Source of the DNA: Candidatus Woesearchaeota archaeon | GTDB lineage: Archaea > Nanobdellota > Nanobdellia > Woesearchaeales > ARS49 | Assembly (NCBI GenBank): GCA_016203345.1 | Contig: JACQMZ010000049.1 | Span: forward strand, 1-13,217 | DNA length: 13,217 bases | Direction of reading: 5' to 3' | Translations under genes and position numbers: made by a program | Shown: positions 1 through 5,502 of the stretch, in pieces | How positions within the stretch are numbered: position 1 is the first letter of the stretch | Layout of the letters: every line of letters begins with the position of its first letter | Notes under the pieces: generated by a model | Databases searched by the model: none | Told to the model about the DNA's origin: nothing | Seen by the model: the letters and a program-made list of their open reading frames with translations, nothing else

Positions 1-239
1 AGTTCAGCGATGAATTTGAACGAGCCATGCGAAAACTCAAGAAGCGCGACAGAATTCTCTTTGAACAGATACAGAAAAAACTCATTGAAGTAATCGAACA
101 CCCGGACCACTTTAAACCGTTGCGAAACGTGCTAGCTGGCTTACGAAGAATACACTTTGGCAGCAACGTTCTGATCTACACTATAGACGGAGACGTCGTG
201 CGCATCATCACCCTCGACCATCATGATGACGCGTATTAG
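1..239 (+). CDS. RelE/ParE-superfamily toxin, 5' end cut by window edge
   Basis: The reading frame is already open at base 3 (visible start FSDEFERAMRKLKKRD), so the first Met at 27 is probably internal. About 78 residues are visible up to the TAG at 237-239. The pattern, an early Lys-rich helix, LIEVIEHPDHFKPLRN, then the strands GLRRIHFGSNVLIYTID and VRIITLDHHDDAY, matches the archaeal RelE-type ribonuclease toxins, whose C-terminus typically reads ..hHDxxY. Such toxins cleave mRNA on the ribosome and are neutralised by a small antitoxin usually encoded just upstream, which would lie outside this window. It converges on the minus-strand gene at 246-488, 6 nt apart. Family-level assignment is likely; toxicity and start are not shown. 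Confidence 0.75.
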   Translation, partial: FSDEFERAMRKLKKRDRILFEQIQKKLIEVIEHPDHFKPLRNVLAGLRRIHFGSNVLIYTIDGDVVRIITLDHHDDAY

Positions 240-245
240 GCCGCA

Positions 246-488
246 TTACACTCGAAACTCTGCATCATAATCAAACCGTGCAGTGTCCACTTCTTCGCGC
301 ACCACCAAAACGCCAGGAAGCCTGCGCACCTCATCCAGAGCGTGATCTGTTTCCACCAGAAGCACTCGCTGCTCGTTCTTCTGCACTACCGGTTTCGTGT
401 CGAACAGACGCAAAGCATTAAGCAGAGCAACAGGAACCGCATACGGTGCAGCATCCCTGTCTGTATCGTAAATGATACAGTAACGCAT
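246..488 (-). CDS. Conserved-looking hypothetical protein, 80 aa
   Basis: I do not recognise this protein. It starts MRYCIIYDTDRDAAPYAVPV and shows alternating strands and helices: YCIIYD, a helix ALLNALRLF, a strand RVLLVETD, a helix ALDEVRRL and a strand GVLVVREE, as in a small alpha/beta domain. The frame is open upstream to an ATG at 551, but the start at 488 is preferred. A TATA-like box on this strand (TTTTTAAAG, 510-518), preceded by a purine-rich GGGAGGGG BRE-like stretch, sits 26 nt before it, as in a leaderless archaeal gene. The gene diverges from the ferredoxin gene through that same box. The function is unknown. Confidence 0.6.
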   Translation of the reverse strand: MRYCIIYDTDRDAAPYAVPVALLNALRLFDTKPVVQKNEQRVLLVETDHALDEVRRLPGVLVVREEVDTARFDYDAEFRV

Positions 489-509
489 ACGCCAACAATC
501 GTTCTCAAG

Positions 510-518
510 CTTTAAAAA
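510..518. promoter_or_regulatory. Shared bidirectional TATA box
   Basis: CTTTAAAAA/TTTTTAAAG contains the palindrome TTTAAA centred at about 513.5. The plus-strand ferredoxin ATG (541) is about 27 nt to the right and the minus-strand ATG (488) about 26 nt to the left, so one TATA element is correctly spaced for two leaderless divergent genes. A purine-rich BRE-like stretch is visible only for the minus-strand direction. Confidence 0.55.
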
Positions 519-540
519 CCCCTCCCTTCTCTTCCACTGC

Positions 541-837
541 ATGCCATTCACACTTGTTCATGAACGCTGGAAATGCATTGGGTGCAACGCCTGCGTGGCA
601 GTCTCTCCTGAACACTGGGAAATGGCAGACGACGGCAAGTCAGACATCAAAGAAAGCACCCACAAAAATGTTCCCGAAGGAATTCTCGAAGAGCTTGACA
701 TCAAGGAACCAGGACCAGACAAAGACGCAGAAGAAGCGTGCCCTGTCAGTTGCATACATATTAAGCAACGGGACCCTACGAATGTTCCGAATTCGGCGCA
801 GTCGCGCCTCATTCAGGAACATTCGGGTAAAAATTAA
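541..837 (+). CDS. Single [4Fe-4S] ferredoxin
   Basis: A 98-residue ferredoxin, a soluble low-potential electron carrier. Residues 12-18 are CIGCNAC (C12, C15, C18), followed by VAVSPEHW, and a distal EEACPVSC (C67, C71). The position that is Cys in two-cluster ferredoxins (CxxCxxCxxxCP) is Ser22, so one cluster bound by C12, C15, C18 and C67 is expected. C71 could be free or in a disulfide. The acidic middle region (residues 30-65) is typical of archaeal monocluster ferredoxins. The gene is leaderless, with its TATA box at 510-518. It precedes nrdJ, but a separate promoter lies between them, so a functional link to the reductase is only a guess. Confidence 0.9.
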   Translation: MPFTLVHERWKCIGCNACVAVSPEHWEMADDGKSDIKESTHKNVPEGILEELDIKEPGPDKDAEEACPVSCIHIKQRDPTNVPNSAQSRLIQEHSGKN

Positions 838-844
838 TTCTTTT

Positions 845-860
845 ACCACTTTACAGTGGT
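845..860 (+). terminator. Short hairpin after the ferredoxin gene
   Basis: ACCACT-ttac-AGTGGT is a perfect 6-bp hairpin with a 4-nt loop, 8 nt after the ferredoxin stop and flanked by T-rich DNA (841-844; 868-873). It could mark a transcript end or be an operator. Chance occurrence is possible. Confidence 0.3.
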
Positions 861-883
861 TCTGTGACATTTTAGTCAGTCTC

Positions 884-932
884 CGAAAATCTCGTGTGAG
901 CGAAGCAAAGCTGAGCGAACTCGAGATTTTCG
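884..932. repeat. Intergenic inverted-repeat element, copy 1
   Basis: Perfect 11-bp arms CGAAAATCTCG (884-894) and CGAGATTTTCG (922-932) enclose a 27-nt loop. The reverse complement of the loop reads AGTTCGCTCAGC..GCTTCGCTCAC, clearly related to the loops of the elements at 4412-4466 and 11693-11730. The element ends 10 bases before the TATA box of nrdJ, so it could act as terminator, operator or a small mobile palindrome. Confidence 0.6.
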
Positions 933-942
933 TGCAGGAAAA

Positions 943-950
943 GTATATTA
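943..950 (+). promoter_or_regulatory. TATA box of nrdJ
   Basis: GTATATTA, preceded by a purine-rich GGAAAA (BRE-like), is centred about 27 nt before the ATG at 974. This is the leaderless spacing and helps fix the start of nrdJ. Confidence 0.6.
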
Positions 951-973
951 ACAGGCAGAGTTTCTCGTCAGAC

Positions 974-3064
974 ATGCCAAAAATCACGCATATTCGCAAG
1001 CGCGACGGCACCCTCGCGCCATTTGACACTGCCAAGCTCACCCTTTCTCTTGAAAACGCGATGAAAGACGCCAAAGTGGCAAACGGCGTGCTTGCAAAAA
1101 AACTTGCCAAAGACATTACCGACGTGCTTGACAAGCACTTCAGCAAAGACCTCCCACCGTCATTCAAAGACATCCGCGACGTGATCGATGAAGTCCTGCG
1201 CAAGAAAAAACTCACGGCAGCAGCAGACGCATACGCACGGTTCAAGCAAGAAGAAAAGAAAATGATCGGCTTCCGCACGTACCACGGCGTGCGGGACGAC
1301 ATCGGCCTCACCGCAAACGCTCTCACCATACTTGCCAAACGGTACCTGCTCCGCAACAACGACGGCACGCTCATTGAGACGCCTGCGCGCCTGTTCAGAC
1401 GCGTTGCCAAAGCGCTCGCCCAAGTCGACGCCATCTACAAAAAAGGCAGTGTCCTGAAAACCGAAGAAGACTTCTACCAACTCCTCTCAAAACTCGAATT
1501 CCTGCCAAACACGCCCACACTCATGAACGCAGGCACACCACTCGGACAATTATCTGCGTGCTTTGTCCTGCCAATCGAAGACAGCATTCACGGCATCTTC
1601 GGAACGCTCGAAAAAATGGCAGTCATTCACCAATCCGGAGGCGGAACAGGATTCTCGTTCAGCAAACTCCGCCCAAAAGGAGAAGTTGTCCACAGCACCA
1701 AAGGAGTCGCGTCAGGACCAGTCAGCTTCATGAGCATCTACGACGCCACAACCGCAGTCATCAAGCAAGGCGGCAAACGCAGAGGAGCGAACATGGCCAT
1801 CCTCTCAGTTGACCACCCAGACATACTTGAGTTCATCACGTGCAAATCCAAAGAAAAAACATTCATGACAAACTTCAACATTTCAGTCGCCGCCACAGAC
1901 TCGTTCATGGAAGCGGCACAGAAAAAACAGGACTACTCGCTCATCAATCCACGCACAAACAAGCCAGCCGGAAAGCCAAACGCGGCACAAGTCTTTGACA
2001 CCATCTGCCAGTCAGCATGGGACAGCGGAGACCCAGGCATGATCTTCATCGACGAAATCAACCGACGGCAACCCACCCCGCAAATCGGAAAAATTGAAAG
2101 CACAAACCCCTGCGGGGAACAACCCCTGCTCCCCTATGAGTCCTGCAACCTCGGAAGCATCAACCTCAACAAGATGTTCAAAAACAACAAGTTCGACTGG
2201 GACAAACTCAAAAAAACCATCAGAACAGCAGTCCACTTCCTTGACAACGTCATCGACGCCAACAAATATCCCTACCCTGAAATTGAACAAATCACGAAAG
2301 CAAACCGGAAAATCGGATTAGGAGTCATGGGTTTCGCGGAAACACTCATACGCTTAGGCATACCATACGACTCCGACAAAGGTCTCGATTTCGCAGACAA
2401 ACTCATGAAATTCATCAGCGCAGAAAGCCACAAAAAAAGCCAGGAACTTGGCGCCGAACGAGGAAGCTTTCCCAACTTCCCTGGCAGTATCTACGCGAAA
2501 AAATACAAAACCCTCCGAAACAGCACAATAACAACCATAGCCCCCACAGGCACCATCAGCATCATCGCCGGCGTAAACAGCGGCATCGAACCACTCTTTG
2601 CCATCGCGTACGTACGCGAAGTCCTCGACGGGCAACGACTCCTTGAAGTCAGCCCCTTGTTTGAAGAAATGGCGAAGCAACGAGGGTTTTACAGCAAAGC
2701 GCTCATGCTCAAAGTCGCCCGCGAAGGAAGCGTGCGCGACATCAAAGAAATCCCAAAAGACATCCGCCGACTCTTCGCCACCAGCTTTGACATCGCTCCA
2801 GAATGGCACGTCAAACTCCAAGCAGCATTCCAAAAATACACAGACAACGCAGTCAGCAAAACCGTCAACCTGCCAGCAAAAGCAACAGTTGAAGACGTGA
2901 AAAAAGCATTCCTGCTGGCATACAAGCTCAAATGCAAGGGCATCACTGTTTTTAGAACAGGGAGCAAACCACAACAAGTCCTGTATTTTGCAAAACCAGA
3001 AGACATACTCATCGCAGAACAAGAATATTCCGGCGGATGCACGACCACTGAGTGTCCTAATTGA
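974..3064 (+). CDS. nrdJ: Class II (adenosylcobalamin-dependent) ribonucleotide reductase
   Basis: A 696-residue enzyme that reduces ribonucleotides to deoxyribonucleotides using a thiyl radical generated from adenosylcobalamin. An N-terminal ATP-cone-like domain (about residues 3-92, starting ITHIRKRDGTLAPFD) suggests allosteric control by ATP/dATP. The catalytic barrel follows: NTPTLMNAG (179-187), C196, GGGTGFSFSKLRPKG, STNPCGEQPLLPYESCNLGS with N378, C380 and E382 at the radical site and C391 eleven residues later, and APTGTIS (523-529). By alignment in mind to Thermotoga NrdJ, C196/C391 form the reducible pair and C380 carries the thiyl radical. The C-terminal GGCTTTECPN supplies C689 and C694, the shuttle thiols. 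The frame is open upstream to 554, but the ATG at 974 has a correctly placed TATA box and begins exactly at the ATP cone. CobA at 3897-4415 can supply the cofactor. Confidence 0.95.
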   Translation: MPKITHIRKRDGTLAPFDTAKLTLSLENAMKDAKVANGVLAKKLAKDITDVLDKHFSKDLPPSFKDIRDVIDEVLRKKKLTAAADAYARFKQEEKKMIGFRTYHGVRDDIGLTANALTILAKRYLLRNNDGTLIETPARLFRRVAKALAQVDAIYKKGSVLKTEEDFYQLLSKLEFLPNTPTLMNAGTPLGQLSACFVLPIEDSIHGIFGTLEKMAVIHQSGGGTGFSFSKLRPKGEVVHSTKGVASGPVSFMSIYDATTAVIKQGGKRRGANMAILSVDHPDILEFITCKSKEKTFMTNFNISVAATDSFMEAAQKKQDYSLINPRTNKPAGKPNAAQVFDTICQSAWDSGDPGMIFIDEINRRQPTPQIGKIESTNPCGEQPLLPYESCNLGSINLNKMFKNNKFDWDKLKKTIRTAVHFLDNVIDANKYPYPEIEQITKANRKIGLGVMGFAETLIRLGIPYDSDKGLDFADKLMKFISAESHKKSQELGAERGSFPNFPGSIYAKKYKTLRNSTITTIAPTGTISIIAGVNSGIEPLFAIAYVREVLDGQRLLEVSPLFEEMAKQRGFYSKALMLKVAREGSVRDIKEIPKDIRRLFATSFDIAPEWHVKLQAAFQKYTDNAVSKTVNLPAKATVEDVKKAFLLAYKLKCKGITVFRTGSKPQQVLYFAKPEDILIAEQEYSGGCTTTECPN

Positions 3065-3097
3065 TAAGTATGTAATTTCAAACGAATTTCAGTAAAT

Positions 3098-3105
3098 TTT
3101 ATAAA
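3098..3105 (+). promoter_or_regulatory. TATA box of the AbrB-PIN operon, flanked by an inverted repeat
   Basis: TTTATAAA is centred about 28 nt before the ATG at 3130. AGTATG (3067-3072) and CATACT (3109-3114) are perfect inverted copies on either side of the box; AbrB-type antitoxins often autoregulate, so this is a possible operator, though chance is possible. Confidence 0.55.
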
Positions 3106-3129
3106 CTGCATACTCTTTTCAGTGTTTCT

Positions 3130-3366
3130 ATGTCACTCATCGCAGAAGCACAATTGCAGGAAAGGGGACAAGTAACAATACCGGCAAAGCTGCGCAAACT
3201 CCTCGGATTAAAATCAGATACCACTTTGCTCTTATATGGATCAGAAAAGGAAATCATCATACGCCCAAAAATAAAGAATCCTCTCCAGTTTGCCGGAATG
3301 TTAGGCAAAGAAACCGGTGTTCGCACAGTCGAAGAACTGTTACTAAAATACAAAAGATTCAGCTAG
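3130..3366 (+). CDS. AbrB/MazE-type antitoxin (SpoVT-AbrB domain)
   Basis: A 78-residue protein. Residues 8-47 (QLQERGQVTIPAKLRKLLGL..LLLYGSEKEIIIRPK) form the swapped-hairpin AbrB DNA-binding domain, and the tail to residue 78 (FAGMLGKETGVRTVEELLLKYKRFS) is the likely toxin-binding arm. In archaea this family pairs with PIN-domain toxins, and here the PIN gene starts 1 nt after the TAG. The role is to neutralise the toxin and probably to repress the shared promoter. The start is supported by a TATA box at leaderless distance. Confidence 0.9.
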   Translation: MSLIAEAQLQERGQVTIPAKLRKLLGLKSDTTLLLYGSEKEIIIRPKIKNPLQFAGMLGKETGVRTVEELLLKYKRFS

Positions 3367-3367
3367 A

Positions 3368-3859
3368 ATGCCAACCTACCTTGATACGAACGCGTTTTAC
3401 TTTTTTTTCTTCGAAGACCAAACGTACTCTGCAGGAATTAAAACATTCTTTGACGAGATGCAACAAGGACAGCAAAAAGGAGTGACGAGTGCGCTTACTT
3501 TGGACGAACTCTCCTACGTTGTACTCCTCAGGCTTATCGAAAAAAAGTACAACAAACACCCACTTGACGTTATCCGCAGCTCAAAACAGTCAATTCTGGA
3601 GTTCATTCCTCAAATACAAAAAATGTTTGACGTTATCTTTTCATTACATAACCTCCTCATCATGGATGCCACACTCTCTTCTGTGGGCTTAATCCCCTTC
3701 ACCATGGAAGAGCACTGCCTTCTGCCTCGTGATGCTCTGCACGCAATAACTGCCAGAAATGCAGGCTGCCCAGACATCTTGTCCACAGATTCTGACTTCG
3801 ACACGGTTCAAGGATTACACAGAATCGACCCTGCAAAGTTCGGCACTTCCGATGATTGA
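3368..3859 (+). CDS. PIN-domain toxin, VapC-like ribonuclease
   Basis: A 163-residue PIN nuclease, the toxin partner of the AbrB gene 1 nt upstream. The acidic Mg2+-binding residues are all present: D6 in YLDTNAF, E47 in LTLDELSY, D122 in LPRDALHA, and D141/D143 in STDSDFD. PIN toxins of this type usually cut tRNA or rRNA. An unusual Phe run (FFFF, residues 12-15) follows the first strand. The gene is slightly longer than typical VapC (about 130-140 residues). Translation probably depends on coupling to the antitoxin, since no clear SD is visible. The target RNA is unknown. Confidence 0.88.
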   Translation: MPTYLDTNAFYFFFFEDQTYSAGIKTFFDEMQQGQQKGVTSALTLDELSYVVLLRLIEKKYNKHPLDVIRSSKQSILEFIPQIQKMFDVIFSLHNLLIMDATLSSVGLIPFTMEEHCLLPRDALHAITARNAGCPDILSTDSDFDTVQGLHRIDPAKFGTSDD

Positions 3860-3866
3860 AGAAAAC

Positions 3867-3874
3867 ATTAAATA
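3867..3874 (+). promoter_or_regulatory. TATA box of the CobA gene
   Basis: ATTAAATA, preceded by GAAAAC, is centred about 26 nt upstream of the ATG at 3897, so this gene has its own leaderless promoter just after the PIN gene. Confidence 0.5.
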
Positions 3875-3896
3875 GGTTAAAGAAACGCACCAATAC

Positions 3897-4415
3897 ATGA
3901 CAAAGAAAGCTTTAGTCTACCTTTGGACAGGCACAGGGGCAGGCAAGACAACCTCCGCCCTTGGCGCAGCACTCCGGCAATTGGGCCACGGGCACAGCGT
4001 AATCATTGTCCAATTCATGAAAGGCAGGAAGTACGTCGGCGAGTACAAAATCCAAAAAAAACTTGGCCCGAACTACAAAATCTACCAATTCGGCAGGCCT
4101 GAATGGGTTGACGTCCTGCACCCCAGCAAAAAAGACAAGGCACTTGCCCGCAAAGGACTGCAGTTTGCATACAAAGCAGCCGCACAAAAGCCAAACCTGC
4201 TCGTGCTTGACGAAGTCAACTACGCAGTCGCGATCGGACTATTGCCCGAAGAAGACGTATTTAAGTTTCTGGATGCCGTGCCTTCGTCAACAGTCGTGTA
4301 CTTAACAGGAAGATTCGCCACACTCCGCCTGCTCGACCGCGCAGACTTTGCAAACGAAGTCGTCACACTCAAAATGCCTGCGAAGATAGTACCGAGAAAA
4401 GGAGTCGATTACTGA
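3897..4415 (+). CDS. cobO: Corrinoid adenosyltransferase, CobA/CobO/BtuR family
   Basis: A 172-residue P-loop enzyme that transfers the 5'-deoxyadenosyl group of ATP to cob(I)alamin, giving adenosylcobalamin. The Walker A motif GTGAGKTT lies at residues 12-19, followed by LGAALRQLGHGHSVIIVQFMKG. The Walker B-like LLVLDEVNYAVAIGLL and the family signature VVYLTGRFATLRLLDRAD follow, then the terminal strand EVVTLKMP. Length matches the family. No other cobalamin gene is in the window, so corrinoid salvage is likelier than de novo synthesis. The nearby nrdJ product needs this cofactor. The stop codon lies inside the repeat at 4412-4466. Confidence 0.9.
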   Translation: MTKKALVYLWTGTGAGKTTSALGAALRQLGHGHSVIIVQFMKGRKYVGEYKIQKKLGPNYKIYQFGRPEWVDVLHPSKKDKALARKGLQFAYKAAAQKPNLLVLDEVNYAVAIGLLPEEDVFKFLDAVPSSTVVYLTGRFATLRLLDRADFANEVVTLKMPAKIVPRKGVDY

Positions 4416-4466
4416 ATTTTCGAGTTCTGAATTTTCGAATTCGCTTCGCTCACTCAGAAAATTCAG
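4412..4466. repeat. Intergenic inverted-repeat element, copy 2, with a 15-bp tandem
   Basis: CTGAATTTTC (4427-4436) and GAAAATTCAG (4457-4466) are perfect 10-bp inverted arms around the loop GAATTCGCTTCGCTCACTCA. On the left the arm is duplicated in tandem: CTGAATTTTCGAGTT (4412-4426) is followed by CTGAATTTTCGAATT (4427-4441). It overlaps the stop of the CobA gene, suggesting a terminator role or a small palindrome that landed there. The remainder up to 4522 holds nothing recognisable. Confidence 0.65.
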
Positions 4467-4522
4467 GGTGATGAGAAAACAAAAATCAGTCTACGTATTC
4501 TTTTCTTCAGAATAATAATCTT

Positions 4523-5023
4523 TCATCGCTTGGCAGCCGGCATATCGTCAAGAATACGTTCATTCTGCTGTGGCGGAACATCAAGCAATTCTTCCAATAC
4601 AGACTGCGGCAACTGAGGGGCAGGCATGTTTTCAACAAGCTCATCAATCAGTAGACCATACTTTGGAGTTCCCCTCAACAGCAGGTACATGCCAACCAAG
4701 CCCCTGCCACAAGAGCGAACGCCATAATACGCCACTTTCAAGGGAAGCGTCGCAAGAGAAAGCGTTCCCAACGCTACGTAACCAACACATCCGCGCTGCA
4801 CAGGTTTAAACTTTTTCAACACCTGCCCTGCATTCAAGCCACGAAGTTTCCCATAATCTTCAACAAAATCGCCAATTTCAAACGCGCTCAAGACACGATC
4901 GTACGTAATCTGCGCAGGATCGACACGAGAATCAAACGCCCCTGCACGTGCCTCCTCAATCACATTCATGACGCGCTGATGACCTGCCCGCTGCAGTTCC
5001 TCAATAAAATTGTTATCATCCAT
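4523..5023 (-). CDS. Hypothetical protein with a hydrophobic central segment, 166 aa
   Basis: I do not recognise this protein. An acidic, helical N-terminus (MDDNNFIEELQRAGHQRVMN, then about 60 further residues) is followed by a hydrophobic, Gly-rich stretch (about 78-118, including GYVALGTLSLATLPLKVAYYGV and GLVGMYLLL) that could be one membrane segment or a membrane-associated hairpin. The tail is Pro/Glu-rich and contains SVLEELLDVPP (141-151). It diverges from the ubiquitin-like operon and shares its TATA region; the box at 5047-5054 is about 27 nt before this ATG, giving a leaderless start. A similar peptide, SVLDELLATEQVP, occurs in the last protein of the opposite operon. It could be a regulator or target of that system, but this is only contextual. 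Confidence 0.65.
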   Translation of the reverse strand: MDDNNFIEELQRAGHQRVMNVIEEARAGAFDSRVDPAQITYDRVLSAFEIGDFVEDYGKLRGLNAGQVLKKFKPVQRGCVGYVALGTLSLATLPLKVAYYGVRSCGRGLVGMYLLLRGTPKYGLLIDELVENMPAPQLPQSVLEELLDVPPQQNERILDDMPAAKR

Positions 5024-5046
5024 TCGCCACCGTCCAAACCCCTTTC

Positions 5047-5054
5047 TATATAAA
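5047..5054. promoter_or_regulatory. Near-symmetric TATA box between divergent transcripts
   Basis: TATATAAA on the plus strand (TTTATATA on the minus strand) is about 27 nt from the minus-strand ATG at 5023. Read on the plus strand it would start transcription near 5075-5080, leaving a leader of about 70 nt before the SD-bearing ATG at 5149. A weaker TATA-like CTTTAAGA (5088-5095) is an alternative plus-strand box giving a leader of about 30 nt. Confidence 0.5.
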
Positions 5055-5121
5055 GATTATGGTGTTGGGAATTAACGGAAGCATCACCTTTAAGAACAAC
5101 ACCACAATTCGGGCGCCACAG

Positions 5122-5141
5122 CTGCCTGATGGCAGTGGAGG
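5122..5141 (+). promoter_or_regulatory. Leader hairpin and Shine-Dalgarno of the Ubl gene
   Basis: CTGCC-TGAT-GGCAG (5122-5135) is a perfect 5-bp hairpin, extendable by CCA/TGG with a bulge, directly before GGAGG (5137-5141), which lies 7 nt before the ATG at 5149. The SD decides the start in favour of 5149 over the in-frame ATG at 5059, which touches the TATA box. A 7-codon frame from ATG 5129 ends in a TGA overlapping the Ubl start codon and could mediate coupling. Confidence 0.45.
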
Positions 5142-5148
5142 AAGACAC

Positions 5149-5502
5149 ATGACAGATAGTACACCGGTGATGATAGAAATTATACCAGGCGCTGCGCAAG
5201 TAGGATTCAAATACGAGCTCACGACTTATGCAGGACGAACGCTAAGAGACATCCTTACTGAAGCAGTCAACAGCCAACCGCGAACCCGCGACCACACCAC
5301 ACTCCAAACAGTCGTACGCACTGAGTTCACTCCAACAGCAAAAGTCACCATTGGTGGTAGGAGAGCAGAACTTACCGACAAGATAGACGTGTACGCAGAC
5401 AGGTTTACCACGGAAAAATCCCCAAAAACCCAACGAGAATACCGCCTGCTAAAAATCGGCATAGCCAAACCACAAGAAGGGGGGTATACACTTCAGGCAT
5501 GA
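5149..5502 (+). CDS. Ubiquitin-like modifier precursor with C-terminal Gly-Gly
   Basis: A 117-residue protein, first gene of the five-gene operon. Residues 6-40 (PVMIEIIPG..VGFKYELTTYAGRTLRDILTEAV) give a beta-hairpin followed by a helix, as in the beta-grasp fold, and later strands AKVTIGGRRAELTDKIDVYA and YRLLKIGIAK lead to QEGG then YTLQA. Gly111-Gly112 with a five-residue tail is the layout of ubiquitin and SUMO precursors, which a protease trims before E1 activation; a JAMM enzyme is encoded two genes downstream. It is longer than ubiquitin (76 residues) and I see no clear sequence identity to it, so the fold is inferred from pattern and context. The stop overlaps the next start (ATGA). 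The frame is open 30 codons further upstream, but only 5149 has an SD. A GGGGGG run encodes the Gly pair; it lies 14 nt from the next start, too far for an ideal SD. Confidence 0.6.
   Translation: MTDSTPVMIEIIPGAAQVGFKYELTTYAGRTLRDILTEAVNSQPRTRDHTTLQTVVRTEFTPTAKVTIGGRRAELTDKIDVYADRFTTEKSPKTQREYRLLKIGIAKPQEGGYTLQA

Noticed and set aside
554..973. Long N-terminal extension of the ribonucleotide reductase frame
   Set aside because: It overlaps the ferredoxin gene in another frame, lacks family similarity, and the ATG at 974 has a well-placed TATA box and starts at the ATP cone.
640..1434. Long minus-strand frame opposite the ferredoxin/reductase region
   Set aside because: Low-complexity Ser/Leu/Phe-rich composition and full overlap with well-supported genes mark it as a shadow of codon usage.
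3860..3896. Cobalamin riboswitch before the corrinoid adenosyltransferase
   Set aside because: The intergenic space is only 37 nt and is explained by a leaderless promoter; no room for such an RNA.
4412..4441. CRISPR-like or satellite array
   Set aside because: Only two 15-bp units occur with no spacers; it is part of the inverted-repeat element.
5059..5148. A 30-residue N-terminal extension of the Ubl protein (ATG at 5059)
   Set aside because: That ATG is only a few bases after the TATA box and has no SD, whereas the ATG at 5149 has GGAGG at 7 nt.
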